A DNA stretch of 64,000 nucleotides from Oleidesulfovibrio sp964593925 (GCA_964593925.1 CAZQKM010000006.1:28599-92598), one strand, 5' to 3'; shown: positions 53,195 through 63,310, numbered from the stretch's first letter. The notes: generated by a model from the letters alone, not told the origin. Translations and numbers: made by a program.

Positions 53195-55627
53195 ATGAAA
53201 ATGAAACGCTTCCTCATATATTTCTCTGGCGGTACGCTTGTTCTGGCCTTTCTAGCCTCTCTGGGGCTGGGTAGTATCTATATGTGGGCGGTAAAAGATC
53301 TGCCCGGCTTCACCCGTATTACAGACTATCGTCCCCCGCTGGTAACCACGGTATATGCTCGCGATAACAGCATCATCGGCTACTTTTACCGTGAAAAACG
53401 CTTTCTTGTCCGACTGGACGAAGTGCCCCGCCACTTGGCTTTGGCCTTTCTTGCCGCAGAAGACGACTCTTTCTATAAGCATGAAGGTATTGATTTTTTT
53501 GCAATTTTACGTGCTTTTGTAAAAAATGTGCAAGCGGGAGCCATCAAGCAGGGTGGCTCTACCATTACCCAGCAAGTTATCAAAAGCTTACTGCTGACAG
53601 CAGAGCGTAGCTATGAGCGTAAAATCAAAGAAGCTATTCTAGCCTATCGGCTGGAGCGCTATCTTAGCAAAGATGAAATTCTGACCATATATTTGAACCA
53701 AATATACTTGGGGGCCAACGCCTATGGCGTAGAGGCGGCTGCGCGAGCCTATTTTGGAAAACACGTCAATGAACTGACTCTTGCAGAGTCAGCCTTGCTT
53801 GCAGGCCCGCCCCAGGCTCCCTCCAAATATAACCCGTATAATAATCTTGAAGCCGCTGTCAGCAGGCAAATGTACGTACTGCAACGCCTACTGAAGCTCG
53901 AATGGATTACGCAAGAAGCCTACGACAATGCCATAGAGCAAAAACTGGTCCTTGCGCCCATGGCCGACCCCTCATGGACTACAGGTGCATGGTACCTGGA
54001 GGAGGTCCGCCGCAGGCTCATCGAATACCTGGGTGAAGCAAACATGCAAAGGCAAGGCATCAAGCTGGAACGTTACGGCGAAGATGCAGTATATGAATCG
54101 GGCCTGCATGTGTATACATCCATGGAGCCAGAACAGCAGGCAGCTGCCGAAAAATCCATGCGCGACGGCCTGGAGGCTTCCTCAAAACGCCGCGGCTGGC
54201 GCGGCCCGCTGGTACACCTGGCTTCGAAAGAAGAGCAGACTGCCTTTTTACAGGATAATCCTGTGGCTCCCGAAACGCTGCAAGCCGATGCCTGGGTAAA
54301 AGTACTGGTAACTGAAGTCACGAAAAAAAATGCAAAGGTACGTTTTGGCGCCTACGCCGGTAATATCGATGTCTCGACCATGCACTGGTGTCGTACGCCG
54401 AACCCCCGTGTAGCCACAGATTCAGTAGCCGCCATCAAAGACGCCCGTGACGTTGTACAGGCGGGAGACGTAGTCTGGGCCCAAGTGGTTGTGCCTGACG
54501 CAAAAAAAGAAACCTTTAATCCCACAACCCTTACCCCTGGGACCCCGCTGGCGCTGGCCATTGCCCAGCAGCCCGAAGTACAAGGAGCCTTGGTCTCCTT
54601 AGAGCCTGATACCGGCGACGTGGTCGCGTTGGTGGGCGGATATTCCTTTGGAGATACCCAGTACAACCGTGCTGTACAAGCCAAACGGCAACCGGGTTCT
54701 TCCTTTAAACCCATTGTATACTCTGCCGCCCTGGACAACGGCTACACGCCTGCCTCCATGGTTTTGGACGCCCCCTTTGTCTACACAGATCAAGCCACTG
54801 CCAAAACATGGCGGCCCAAAAACTTTTCAGGCGTGTTTTATGGTCCCACACTTTTACGTACCGCGCTTGCCAAATCACGCAACCTGTGCACAATCCGCAT
54901 TGCCCAAGACATTGGTATCCCCACCATCGTAGAGCGCGCCAAAACCTTGGGACTCGAAGGGCCGTTTCCTTTTGATCTATCTGTCAGCCTTGGCTCTATT
55001 GCAGTATCGCCTTTAAACTTTGCAGAGGCCTACACAGCCATTGCCCATGACGGCATACTCGCCAAACATCGCATGATCATCAGCATCAAGTCTGCCTGGG
55101 ATGAGCCCATCAGCACTTTCAAACCTGATCTGACTGAAGCTATCAGCCCACAAAATGCTTATATCACGGCCTCTTTGATGAAGGAGGTCGTTCGCGACGG
55201 CACAGGCGCTCGCGCCCGTGTGCTCAAACGCCCCCTGGGAGGCAAAACCGGCACATCCAATGACGAACGCGACGCATGGTTTGTGCTGCTATCGCCCTAT
55301 CTGGTCACAGTGGCGTATGTGGGCTTTGACGATTTCACCCCCATGGGCAGGTTGGAAACAGGTGCCCGTGCCGCTCTGCCCATTGCCGTGGGCTACCGTA
55401 GTGCCATTGAAGAACAGTATCCGGTACAGGACTTTCCCATCCCTCCCGGCATCGTGCAGGCACGCATTGATGGCAACACTGGTAATCTTGCCGGCCCAGG
55501 CTCAAAAACAAGTTACTTCCTGCCATTTCAGGAAGGTACACAACCCACAATGGTAGAGGGGCGGACCCCTCGCCATAGTTCAGACACCGGAAAATATGGT
55601 GAAGACCTGTTGAGACAAATGTTTTAA
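53195..55627 (+). CDS. mrcA: Penicillin-binding protein 1A (bifunctional peptidoglycan synthase)
   Basis: An 810-residue class A PBP. A short N-terminus and one membrane helix (about 8-28) precede the GT51 domain with AAEDDSFYKHEGIDFFAILRA (catalytic Glu), GGSTITQQVIKSLLLT, KIKEAILAYRLE and LNQIYLGANAYGVEAAARAYFGK. An OB-like insert lies around residues 310-440. The transpeptidase domain has the active SSFKP, SRN and KTGTSND motifs. It polymerises and cross-links peptidoglycan in the periplasm. Confidence 0.94.
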   Translation: MKMKRFLIYFSGGTLVLAFLASLGLGSIYMWAVKDLPGFTRITDYRPPLVTTVYARDNSIIGYFYREKRFLVRLDEVPRHLALAFLAAEDDSFYKHEGIDFFAILRAFVKNVQAGAIKQGGSTITQQVIKSLLLTAERSYERKIKEAILAYRLERYLSKDEILTIYLNQIYLGANAYGVEAAARAYFGKHVNELTLAESALLAGPPQAPSKYNPYNNLEAAVSRQMYVLQRLLKLEWITQEAYDNAIEQKLVLAPMADPSWTTGAWYLEEVRRRLIEYLGEANMQRQGIKLERYGEDAVYESGLHVYTSMEPEQQAAAEKSMRDGLEASSKRRGWRGPLVHLASKEEQTAFLQDNPVAPETLQADAWVKVLVTEVTKKNAKVRFGAYAGNIDVSTMHWCRTPNPRVATDSVAAIKDARDVVQAGDVVWAQVVVPDAKKETFNPTTLTPGTPLALAIAQQPEVQGALVSLEPDTGDVVALVGGYSFGDTQYNRAVQAKRQPGSSFKPIVYSAALDNGYTPASMVLDAPFVYTDQATAKTWRPKNFSGVFYGPTLLRTALAKSRNLCTIRIAQDIGIPTIVERAKTLGLEGPFPFDLSVSLGSIAVSPLNFAEAYTAIAHDGILAKHRMIISIKSAWDEPISTFKPDLTEAISPQNAYITASLMKEVVRDGTGARARVLKRPLGGKTGTSNDERDAWFVLLSPYLVTVAYVGFDDFTPMGRLETGARAALPIAVGYRSAIEEQYPVQDFPIPPGIVQARIDGNTGNLAGPGSKTSYFLPFQEGTQPTMVEGRTPRHSSDTGKYGEDLLRQMF

Positions 55628-55774
55628 GCTATAGAGGTATGCCCTCTCTGTCGGCTTTCTGAAAGCTCGCACCATGTATGCGCATCTCCAGCATCTTCGC
55701 ACAGCGAGATACATATACCATGGGAATATTTTTGTGCGTACTCTGTCCACAAGCATACAACCGGAGAAAAACAC

Positions 55775-57319
55775 ATGCGTCCTACCCGTACAATATTCTA
55801 TACTTTTATTCTGTATCTGTGGCTGTGCCTGTCCGTTAGCGTCGCCTACGCAGCCCGGATCGTTGCACCGCACACAGTAACGCTGTTCCCCCAAAGTGCC
55901 CAGCTCGCGGTGACGCAACACTTGGCCCCTTCTGAGGCATTGACTTTTTATCTTCCAGAGCAGGCCGCCCCTGATACCTTTTCACTCACCGTGCCCGGGT
56001 ATACAGTCGCCGACATACGCTGGGAACGTATTACCGGAACCATCGGCGCCTCTGAAGAAGAACTCAAACAAAAATTTGAGCTTGCCTTGCAGGCTGCACG
56101 GCAAGCTGCAGCCCGTAAAGCAAGCTTGGAAACCCGTATTGCGTTGTGGCAAACGACTCGTTCGTCCATGAATAGTACCGCAGAACTGGAGCTCCTTGAT
56201 GCAGCCATGCAGCAACGCCTTACTGACCTGTATGTCGAGCTTGCGCAGGCCGAAGAAGCATCTAGTATGCTTGAAAAAAAACTAAAAAAGTGGAAGAAAA
56301 AACTAAAAAAACAACTCTGGAGCGTTACCGCCTATCTTACTTCGTCCCCCATTAAGCCAATAACCGCACACTATACCTATCTTACATCCAATTGCGGGTG
56401 GAACCCGGTGTATACACTACACGCCATGCCTGAAAAAAATAGTGTGGAATTCCGATATACTGCCAGCCTTTGGCAAAATATGGGTTTTCCTTGGAAAAAT
56501 GTGCAGCTTGCCATAGCCACATTGCCGCCCAACATCGGCCTTGCCCCTCCAGTGCTGCCAGAGTGGAATATCAGAAAAGAGCGGACCTACCCCTCTCCGT
56601 TACTAAAAAACAGCAGCATGGACATTGCTGAGATCGACCAAGCTGAAGAACTCGCCGCAAAAGCGCCCAGAACTTCACATCAAAAAATGCCCCCCAAACG
56701 TGAGCTGGCCACAACATACGCCCGTTGGGATCTGGGTACCATGTCACTCCCCTCTGGTGGTGAACTGCGTGCCGCCGTGCTGAACGAAACATGGGCCGCA
56801 GAATTTTTGTACACTACTCGCCCTGCCCGTTCGCCTGCCGCGTTCCTTACCGCCAATGTGACCTTGCCTACAGCACGCGTACTCCCCAGCGGTATGGCTA
56901 CCCTGATTGTAGACAACGCCACTACAGGTAGCCGTAGATTTACGCTTGCCGGCAAGGAAGAGACACTGCATTTTGGCAATGATCCGCTGGTCAGCGCCAC
57001 AATGAATTTGCAAAAGCAACAGGCGAGCTCTGGTGGATATATCTTTAATAAAAAACAGGTACTCAACTGGGCGTGGAACATTGTCATCAGCAACGCACGC
57101 ACCAAGCCCGTGCGTGTGGAAGTGCAAGATGCCGCGCCACGCCTGCGTGTGGGCGGAGAACTGGTGCTACAATCCACACCCAAGCCACATTTGGATGAAA
57201 AATCCTATCAGTATCTCTGGAATATAGAGGTTCCCGCGGCATCAGAAGAGCAGATTATACACCGGGTTACAGCAACGGTGCCAACCATGGAACCCTTGGA
57301 CGCCGGCAGGCTGCGCTAG
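55775..57319 (+). CDS. DUF4139 (MuiA-like) exported protein
   Basis: A 514-residue protein with a signal peptide (IFYTFILYLWLCLSVSVAYAARI). The N-terminal strand domain resembles DUF4140. A lysine-rich coiled coil (about residues 85-180, ending KKLKKWKKKLKKQLW) and then the DUF4139 domain follow. The latter starts SVTAYLTSSPIKPITAHYTYLTSNCGWNPVYTLHAM and holds VTLPTARVLPSGMATLIVDN. It is expected in the periplasm or at the outer membrane. The function is unknown. It lies four bases before the alcohol dehydrogenase. Confidence 0.72.
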   Translation: MRPTRTIFYTFILYLWLCLSVSVAYAARIVAPHTVTLFPQSAQLAVTQHLAPSEALTFYLPEQAAPDTFSLTVPGYTVADIRWERITGTIGASEEELKQKFELALQAARQAAARKASLETRIALWQTTRSSMNSTAELELLDAAMQQRLTDLYVELAQAEEASSMLEKKLKKWKKKLKKQLWSVTAYLTSSPIKPITAHYTYLTSNCGWNPVYTLHAMPEKNSVEFRYTASLWQNMGFPWKNVQLAIATLPPNIGLAPPVLPEWNIRKERTYPSPLLKNSSMDIAEIDQAEELAAKAPRTSHQKMPPKRELATTYARWDLGTMSLPSGGELRAAVLNETWAAEFLYTTRPARSPAAFLTANVTLPTARVLPSGMATLIVDNATTGSRRFTLAGKEETLHFGNDPLVSATMNLQKQQASSGGYIFNKKQVLNWAWNIVISNARTKPVRVEVQDAAPRLRVGGELVLQSTPKPHLDEKSYQYLWNIEVPAASEEQIIHRVTATVPTMEPLDAGRLR

Positions 57320-57323
57320 AGCC

Positions 57324-58487
57324 ATGGACGCTTTTACATACCACATGCCTACACGCATCGTTTTTGGCCCGGGTACTATTGCCCGGGCCGGAGACGAGCT
57401 TATAGCCTGTGGTGTTACCCATGCCTTACTGGTTACCGGTTCTGATTCAATTTTCCGTAATGGGGCTTATGACCGGATTGTCGAATCATTGCAGGCCAAG
57501 AACATCTCGTACACATTATTTTCCGGTATACTCCCTAACCCCTCGTTGCAACAGGTCGAAGCAGGAATCCATGCCGCTCAAGCCTGCAACGCTGACGGCG
57601 TGCTGGCAGTCGGCGGAGGTAGCGTACTTGACTGTGCCAAAGCCATTGCCGCGGGCGTATACCTGAAAGACTACTGGGCCACTGTAGAAAAGCGCACACC
57701 CGTTGAGCATGCGCTACCACTCGTCACGGTAGTCACCCTGTCTGGCACTGGCTCCGAGATGAACGGCAAAGCTGTTATCACCAACGAGGCCCTGGCAAAA
57801 AAATGGTCGCTGACCACCCCATCCCCCAAAGCGTCCATCATTGACCCGCTGTTACAAACTGCTCTGCCGTGGAACCTGACCCTTGCCGGCGGCATAGATG
57901 CCATGACCCATGTGATGGAAAACTATTTTTGTGCACGCCTTGCCCATGGACACGTAGATTTTTTTCATGAAGAAGCCACACTGCACCTGTGTGAAGGCTT
58001 GCTACGCACCATTATCCGTGCGCTGGACTGTCTGCAACAAAAACCTGCACATGAAGTAGCCCGCGCCAATCTTGCATGGGCAGCAGGATGGGGACTCAAC
58101 GGCCTGACCGAAGCTGGTTTTGCGTATACGGACTGGACTGCCCATGCGCTGGAGCATGCTCTGAGCGCCTTTTACCCCGCCATACCCCATGGTGAAGGGC
58201 TGGCCGTACTCTTTCCGCCATGGATGGAAGAAGTCTGCGATAAAGAGCCACACATCTTTACTCGCTTTGCCCGCGCCGTATGGCAAACAGATAGCCCACG
58301 CCAAGGTGTCGCAGCGCTGCGGGGGGCTTTCATGCGCTGGGGCGCGCCTACACGGCTAGCCCACTGGCACGTACGCAGGGCTGACGTGCCTCGCATGGTG
58401 CAAAATGCACAGGCCTATCGTTCGCTAGGCAGACTGGGAACACTGCAAACAGGCGATCTGGAACGTATTTTTAATCGAGTACTGTAG
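57324..58487 (+). CDS. Iron-containing alcohol dehydrogenase
   Basis: Group III NAD(P)-dependent dehydrogenase of 387 residues. Motifs are MPTRIVFGPGTIARAGDEL, the cofactor-binding GGGSVLDCAKAIAAG, TLSGTGSEMNGKAVIT, and metal ligands in GGIDAMTHVMENYF and HALEHALSAFYPAIPHGEGLAVLFP. It resembles the butanol/lactaldehyde dehydrogenase branch (BdhA/YqhD side), which reduces aldehydes. Iron or zinc would be the metal. Being coupled to a DUF4139 gene gives no clue to its substrate. Confidence 0.87.
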   Translation: MDAFTYHMPTRIVFGPGTIARAGDELIACGVTHALLVTGSDSIFRNGAYDRIVESLQAKNISYTLFSGILPNPSLQQVEAGIHAAQACNADGVLAVGGGSVLDCAKAIAAGVYLKDYWATVEKRTPVEHALPLVTVVTLSGTGSEMNGKAVITNEALAKKWSLTTPSPKASIIDPLLQTALPWNLTLAGGIDAMTHVMENYFCARLAHGHVDFFHEEATLHLCEGLLRTIIRALDCLQQKPAHEVARANLAWAAGWGLNGLTEAGFAYTDWTAHALEHALSAFYPAIPHGEGLAVLFPPWMEEVCDKEPHIFTRFARAVWQTDSPRQGVAALRGAFMRWGAPTRLAHWHVRRADVPRMVQNAQAYRSLGRLGTLQTGDLERIFNRVL

Positions 58488-58789
58488 AACAGTATACTGC
58501 CAAAGGGGCTACATGCCATCCTCGGTACCAGGCTGCATCCGGCCCAGCCCATCTTTTGGAGTGGTATTTTTTAGATATGCGCCCACAAACATCTACTCTG
58601 TGACCACATCTTAATAGGCACAACCGGAGACTTTACGATGTATGAGGCAAGCTGGCGTATCAAACTCCCAAGGCTCGGCATACACAAGCTACAGGGACAC
58701 CCCAAACACCCCAAAAAATATGTACAGCACATCCTTCCAGCGCAGCCAGCCGTGTGCCAAAAGGCCGCACACACCTAAGTGTCAGAAGA
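58488..58789. other. Convergent intergenic stretch, nothing recognised
   Basis: About 300 bases lie between the alcohol dehydrogenase and CheV genes, which point toward each other. I saw no gene, strong hairpin or repeat. Confidence 0.35.
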
Positions 58790-59764
58790 CTAATCAGAAG
58801 ACTGCTGGCTGTTCACTACAAGGCTCTCAATCAACGCCTGTGCGCGCCTGGCAAGGTAGGTCACTTCAGGTTTCGAAATCTGGTCATCCGCCCCCACAGC
58901 CTCTCCCTTATGGCGCAAGCTGTCTGTAATCAAGGACGAAAAAAGAATCACAGGCAACCGACGCAACCCATAATCTTCCTTGACGCGTTTACATAAGTTA
59001 TGACCATCCATACTGGGCATTTCGATATCAGAAACAAGCACCTGCACATAGTCGGTTATGGGCCGCCCCTCTGCCTCGCCCTTGCCCTTCAGCTCCAGCA
59101 GCCTCTCCCAGGCTTCACGCCCATTGGTTGCCACTTCCACCTCAAAATTAGCTTTTTGCAGCAAATCTTTGAGCATCTCGCGGATGAGTCCCGAATCATC
59201 GGCAATCAAAGCCCGGTACCCGGGGCCGATCTTCCAGTCCACAGCTTCATCAAGCTTCAAGGCTAAATCCGGATTCATACTGGCAACAATACGCTCAAGA
59301 TCAAGGATGAAAATAATGCGACCTTCCATCTTCACCACACCGGTGATAGAGCTATTAGACAGGCTGGCCACATATTTATTGGGCGGTTCCACCTCTTCCC
59401 AGCTAATGCGATGAATGCGGTTGACCCCCGAAACCTGAAACGCGGTAGTCACATTATTGAATTCCGTGACCACCACCTTGGCAGTATCGTTGACAATACG
59501 TTTTTTATCCAGCCATGCGCTCAAATCCACCAAGGGAATGATATGGCTACGCAGATTGAACGCCCCCAGCACAGAATGGTGCTGCACCTCTGGCAGCTCT
59601 GTAACATTAGGCATGCGGATAATTTCCAACACCTTGGCGACATTGACACCATAGTATCCGCGATATATAGATTCCTCTAAATTCCTTGGCTCTTCATCCA
59701 GATAAAATTCAACGATCTCGAGCTCATTAGTGCCGGATTCAAGCAGAATATTCGTCTGAGACAT
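58790..59764 (-). CDS. cheV: CheV-type chemotaxis coupling protein (CheW-REC)
   Basis: A 324-residue two-domain cytoplasmic protein. The CheW-like domain (about residues 12-160) has YYGVNVAKVLEIIRMPNVTELPEVQHHSVLGAFNLRSHIIPLVDL. The receiver domain (about 185-310) has ALIADDSGLIREMLKDLL, VQVLVSDIEMPSMDGHNL with the phosphorylated Asp, and a conserved Lys (QISKPEV). CheV links chemoreceptors to CheA and can take phosphate for adaptation. Confidence 0.93.
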   Translation of the reverse strand: MSQTNILLESGTNELEIVEFYLDEEPRNLEESIYRGYYGVNVAKVLEIIRMPNVTELPEVQHHSVLGAFNLRSHIIPLVDLSAWLDKKRIVNDTAKVVVTEFNNVTTAFQVSGVNRIHRISWEEVEPPNKYVASLSNSSITGVVKMEGRIIFILDLERIVASMNPDLALKLDEAVDWKIGPGYRALIADDSGLIREMLKDLLQKANFEVEVATNGREAWERLLELKGKGEAEGRPITDYVQVLVSDIEMPSMDGHNLCKRVKEDYGLRRLPVILFSSLITDSLRHKGEAVGADDQISKPEVTYLARRAQALIESLVVNSQQSSD

Positions 59765-59803
59765 GTGCCCTCCCCGTATCTACCACAGTGCTGTTTGATA
59801 GCT

Positions 59804-60646
59804 TCACATAGAGGACAGTAATTTCTGCGTCTCGTCAATAATAGTTTTTGGGGTGGAAGCCCCGGCAGTCAATCCCACTACTGTATAGGCGGAAAACTCC
59901 TCCAGCGGGAGCTGATCAGGGGTTTCCACATGGAATGTAGGAACCCCCTGCATCCGAGCCACCTCGGAAAGGCGCCGGGTATTGCCACTGCTGAAGCCTC
60001 CTACCACAACCATTGCATCCACGGTACGCGCAATGGCGATGGCCTCGTCCTGCCGCTCTCGTGTGGCATCACAAATGGTTTCAAGTATAGGTACATCCCC
60101 CAGGCGCTCTCGTACCCACTGTACTATCTTCGCAAAAGCACGCTTATCTTGTGTTGTCTGTGCAGCCAAAAAATATTTTTCAGGCTCAGGAAGTGCCATT
60201 TGCTGCAATTCTCCCAGCGAACCAAAAACCAGCGCCCCTTCTCCTGCATAACTTAACAACCCTTTTACCTCGGGGTGGTCGTGCTCACCAAAAAGCAATA
60301 ACCTCCTCCCTGTATCACGTTGCCCGGCAATACCCAGTTGTGCACGTTTTACCTTGGGGCATGTAGCGTCCACCAGCGACACTCCTGCATCGGCAAGACA
60401 CTTTTCCATCTTCTCGGGGATACCGTGTGCGCGGATAACCACCCTTTGCCCGCCTTTGGCCTCCCATGGATCATTGTAGCAGCGCACCCCCCGTGCTTCG
60501 TAGGCCTCAAGCACCTGAGGGTTGTGAATAATAGGCCCCAGAGTGGCAATGATACCCGCACCGCTTTCCAACTCGCGATCAAGCTTTTGCAATGCAAGCC
60601 CCACTCCCATACAAAAACCGGCTGTTTCAGCACGTTTAACTAACAT
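59804..60646 (-). CDS. ispH: 4-hydroxy-3-methylbut-2-enyl diphosphate reductase
   Basis: Final enzyme of the MEP isoprenoid pathway; its [4Fe-4S] cluster reduces HMBPP to IPP and DMAPP. The three cluster cysteines lie in AETAGFCMGV, VDATCPKV and ETICDATRERQ. Histidines in IHNPQVLE and EHDHPEVKG and the closing TAGASTPKTIIDE block fit the active site. At 280 residues it is the usual length. It overlaps dus by seven bases. Confidence 0.95.
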   Translation of the reverse strand: MLVKRAETAGFCMGVGLALQKLDRELESGAGIIATLGPIIHNPQVLEAYEARGVRCYNDPWEAKGGQRVVIRAHGIPEKMEKCLADAGVSLVDATCPKVKRAQLGIAGQRDTGRRLLLFGEHDHPEVKGLLSYAGEGALVFGSLGELQQMALPEPEKYFLAAQTTQDKRAFAKIVQWVRERLGDVPILETICDATRERQDEAIAIARTVDAMVVVGGFSSGNTRRLSEVARMQGVPTFHVETPDQLPLEEFSAYTVVGLTAGASTPKTIIDETQKLLSSM

Positions 60647-61770
60647 ACACTGTTATCCCCACCATAATTACAGGAGGCTTGTACCCCCCTTGCACCATCT
60701 TCTCCCAACGGGCATTCCTGCGCCTGCCATTGTACAAAAAACGAATCCAATATTTCTTCCAGCTCTTCCCATGCAAAGCAAGACGACAGCTGATTGCGTA
60801 ATGCGCGTGCCCCGGAAAACCGGCGTATATACCGAGGCACAAAGGTACGCATTTTGAGTAACGCACTCTTGTCTGTACACAGCTCTCGCGCCAGCGCCAC
60901 ATGCCGCCGGATTATGAACATCGTACGCTCGGGTCCAGGTTCCGTTACGCCCTTTCCCGTCGAAGCAGCAACAAAATCTCTGAATATCGCCGGGTCAGCC
61001 AGTGCTCCACGAGCAAACATCACGCCGTCCACAGCAGTTTGCTGCATACACCGCACCCCGTCCTGTGCAGAAAATAAATCACCACTGGCAATGACGGGAA
61101 TGGTCACAGCTTCTTTCAGGCGGGCAAGCGCGCTCCAATCCGCTGTACCACCAAACCCCTGCCGTGCATACCGCGGGTGCAAAGTCACCCAGCCTGCACC
61201 AATATCCTCAAGCCTGCGGGCTAGATCAATATAGACTTCGGACCCGCGCTCCCACCCCAGGCGAAACTTGAAGCCCACTTTTCCCTCACCCGCCATGGCC
61301 AACATGGCCCTTGCCACATCCACTGCGGCATCCACATCGCGAAGCATCGCCGCGCCGCAGCCACTCTTCACCACCTTGCGGACAGAGCACCCCATGTTGA
61401 GATCAAACCAGCGGTATCCTTTTTCCAGCAATGCCGCCATGGCACGCTCCATGACCGCCGATTCTGCACCAAAAAGCTGTAAAACCAAAGGAGTGTCCTG
61501 TGGGCTCGTCTTCAGCAGCACCTGCGTACCAGGGCTGCCATATATCAGCCCCTTGGCACTGACCATCTCGGAACACGCCACCCGGGCCCCCAGCTCTCGA
61601 CATAGCAGGCGAAAGGCAATATCAGTAAATCCTGCCAAGGGGGCAAGCCATGGAGCCTCGGCCCCCATGGGCAATGGTCCCATGCCATCCGTTGGGGCAT
61701 ACGCAGGGCGTAGAGCATCTTCCAGATCCACAGGTAAAAAAACATCTCTAGTATCAACAGTGTGTTGCAT
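60640..61770 (-). CDS. dus: tRNA-dihydrouridine synthase
   Basis: FMN-dependent enzyme that reduces specific uridines in tRNA. The barrel starts with APLAGFTDIAFRLLCRELGARVACSEMVSAKGLIYG, then LQLFGAESAVMERAMAALLEKG and the signature NMGCSVRKVVKSGCGAAMLRD with the catalytic Cys (the common Pro after it is Ser here). GFKFRLGWE and VIASGDLFSAQDGVRCM follow. At 376 residues it is DusB-like but somewhat long, with an N-terminal extension. It lies between the unrecognised 61790 gene and ispH. Confidence 0.9.
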   Translation of the reverse strand: MQHTVDTRDVFLPVDLEDALRPAYAPTDGMGPLPMGAEAPWLAPLAGFTDIAFRLLCRELGARVACSEMVSAKGLIYGSPGTQVLLKTSPQDTPLVLQLFGAESAVMERAMAALLEKGYRWFDLNMGCSVRKVVKSGCGAAMLRDVDAAVDVARAMLAMAGEGKVGFKFRLGWERGSEVYIDLARRLEDIGAGWVTLHPRYARQGFGGTADWSALARLKEAVTIPVIASGDLFSAQDGVRCMQQTAVDGVMFARGALADPAIFRDFVAASTGKGVTEPGPERTMFIIRRHVALARELCTDKSALLKMRTFVPRYIRRFSGARALRNQLSSCFAWEELEEILDSFFVQWQAQECPLGEDGARGVQASCNYGGDNSVC

Positions 61771-61789
61771 TGCTCAGTCCGATTTCCCC

Positions 61790-62698
61790 TTAGGCACGAA
61801 CATGTAGTCCATGGTAGGGCCCAGGCGTATCCGCCAGCAAAAAAGCCGGGATATCACCCGGCAAAAAACGCAAACGCTCCACACCAAGACAGTGGGCAGA
61901 ACAAAGCCCCCCACCCATGGCCCCCGCAGCCTCAGGCTCTATCCAGGCCATGGGGTGTTCGGCATACACGCGAAAAGACGCCACACCTGCCGCCATGCGC
62001 ATGTCCACAAGTACTTGCCCCGCCACTCGGCGAGAAAAACGGGCAGCCACAAGCACACGCGCCAAATCTTCTTTGCCTGCCCCAGTCTTGTCCGCACTAC
62101 CCCCGTGCCCGAAGCAAAAAAATTCTGCCCAGTCTGCACCGGCTACACGCCACGGAGCAAGCCACATGTGGCCATTTGCCCGCTGCGCAAGCACATGCCG
62201 CACCGGGGCCAATGCAGCACAAACATCCCGAAAAGCATACATGGCACTTGGTGCCGCCGTCAGGGCATCCACAAAGGCATCATGCCGGGTAGCTGACGAC
62301 GCCAAAGGCGTCTCCGATGCCATATGCCCAACAGCATCAAAAACAGTCTCGTGCAGATGCCCAAAAAATATATCCCGGGCAGCCCTATAGCGAGCGATAA
62401 TCTCAGAATCCGATGTATCCTGCCCGCCCTGGCTCCGGACAGCCTGCAAAACAATCTCCGGGTACAAACGCACCAGGATAAATTCCAGGGACTCCCCGGG
62501 CACAGCAGGCACCTCAAGGCGCGCGAGCAATCTGCTACCATCTACCTTTACCCACGCATGGCCGTCACGTACCTCTGAAAGCAACACTCCACGCAGACGG
62601 TCACCTTCCCGCCTACCCTGCCGAAACAGGGCAGACCTAGACTCGGTTCCCGTATACCCACCGCCATGACGGTCGCCATGTCGCCGTATGCGCACCAT
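61790..62698 (-). CDS. Conserved-type protein of unknown function with an OB-like N-terminus
   Basis: A 302-residue protein I do not recognise. The N-terminal part (GDRLRGVLLSEVRDGHAWVKVDGSRLLARLEVPAVPGESLEFILVRLYPEIVLQ) has the strand pattern of a small OB/FliK-like domain. The remainder is mixed alpha/beta and glycine-rich near the end (AAGAMGGGLCSAHCLGVERL). No signal peptide or membrane helix is seen. GGAAAAGAG precedes the ATG. It lies between dus and a DUF2802 gene in a flagella-linked run, so a flagellar-type role is possible but unproven. Confidence 0.6.
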   Translation of the reverse strand: MVRIRRHGDRHGGGYTGTESRSALFRQGRREGDRLRGVLLSEVRDGHAWVKVDGSRLLARLEVPAVPGESLEFILVRLYPEIVLQAVRSQGGQDTSDSEIIARYRAARDIFFGHLHETVFDAVGHMASETPLASSATRHDAFVDALTAAPSAMYAFRDVCAALAPVRHVLAQRANGHMWLAPWRVAGADWAEFFCFGHGGSADKTGAGKEDLARVLVAARFSRRVAGQVLVDMRMAAGVASFRVYAEHPMAWIEPEAAGAMGGGLCSAHCLGVERLRFLPGDIPAFLLADTPGPYHGLHVRA

Positions 62699-62711
62699 AT
62701 CTCTTTTCCAG

Positions 62712-62761
62712 CCTGTTCTCGCAGCCGCAACGCTCCTGCCTCGACCTCTAGAGAACAGGCC
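62712..62761 (-). other. Inverted repeat between the DUF2802 gene and the 61790 gene
   Basis: A perfect 10-bp inverted repeat (62712-62721 with 62752-62761) has a 30-base spacer and lies in the 83-base gap just before the ATG at 62698. It could form an mRNA hairpin that shields or ends transcription, or act as a protein site; the sequence does not decide between these. Confidence 0.4.
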
Positions 62762-62781
62762 GCAGACATCGCATTCGCAGC

Positions 62782-63204
62782 CTACTCCATGGTCGTATTA
62801 TTTATGATCAGATCTACTTCATCCACAGACAGGCCCGTAGCGCGCGCAAGCTGCTCCACAGTGCGGCCTTTACGCCGGCCATTCATAATAAGCTCACGCA
62901 AAAAATATGGGCTACGGCTGATGCCTTCAGCCTGTTCTACCAACTTGCGTAAATCTGCGGCACGCTGCTCAAGGCGGCTGTCCAAGCCACGCAACTCCTC
63001 TTGCCGTTGGGCAAAAGATGCCACCAGCTCTTGTTCCAACTCTGCGTTAAAATGCAATCGAGCCAGAAGTTTTTCGTGATTGGCCTGTAGCTGATTCAAA
63101 GTGTCTTCAGAACGTCGCAGGCGAGAAAAAAATAGCGCAAGTATGGCAAGTAGAAACAACTCCGCCGCTGTTACAAAAATAAGCGCCCAAAATGATAACT
63201 GCAT
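62782..63204 (-). CDS. DUF2802 membrane-anchored coiled-coil protein
   Basis: A 140-residue protein: an N-terminal membrane helix (FWALIFVTAAELFLLAILALFF), a coiled coil (about residues 30-95), and a C-terminal helix-turn-helix-like domain with GRRKGRTVEQLARATGLSVDEVDLIIN. This matches DUF2802, found near flagellar and chemotaxis genes. The start MQLSFW was chosen with GGAAG upstream. Its biochemical role is unknown. Confidence 0.7.
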   Translation of the reverse strand: MQLSFWALIFVTAAELFLLAILALFFSRLRRSEDTLNQLQANHEKLLARLHFNAELEQELVASFAQRQEELRGLDSRLEQRAADLRKLVEQAEGISRSPYFLRELIMNGRRKGRTVEQLARATGLSVDEVDLIINNTTME

Positions 63205-63310
63205 GACGGAACTTCCAGACAAAAGCTACGTTGGAGAGTGGCAAAAACATCATACCCATCATACGGCCTGGCGCATCCCGAGGCAGGCCAGCCAATCCGA
63301 CGGGCAGACT

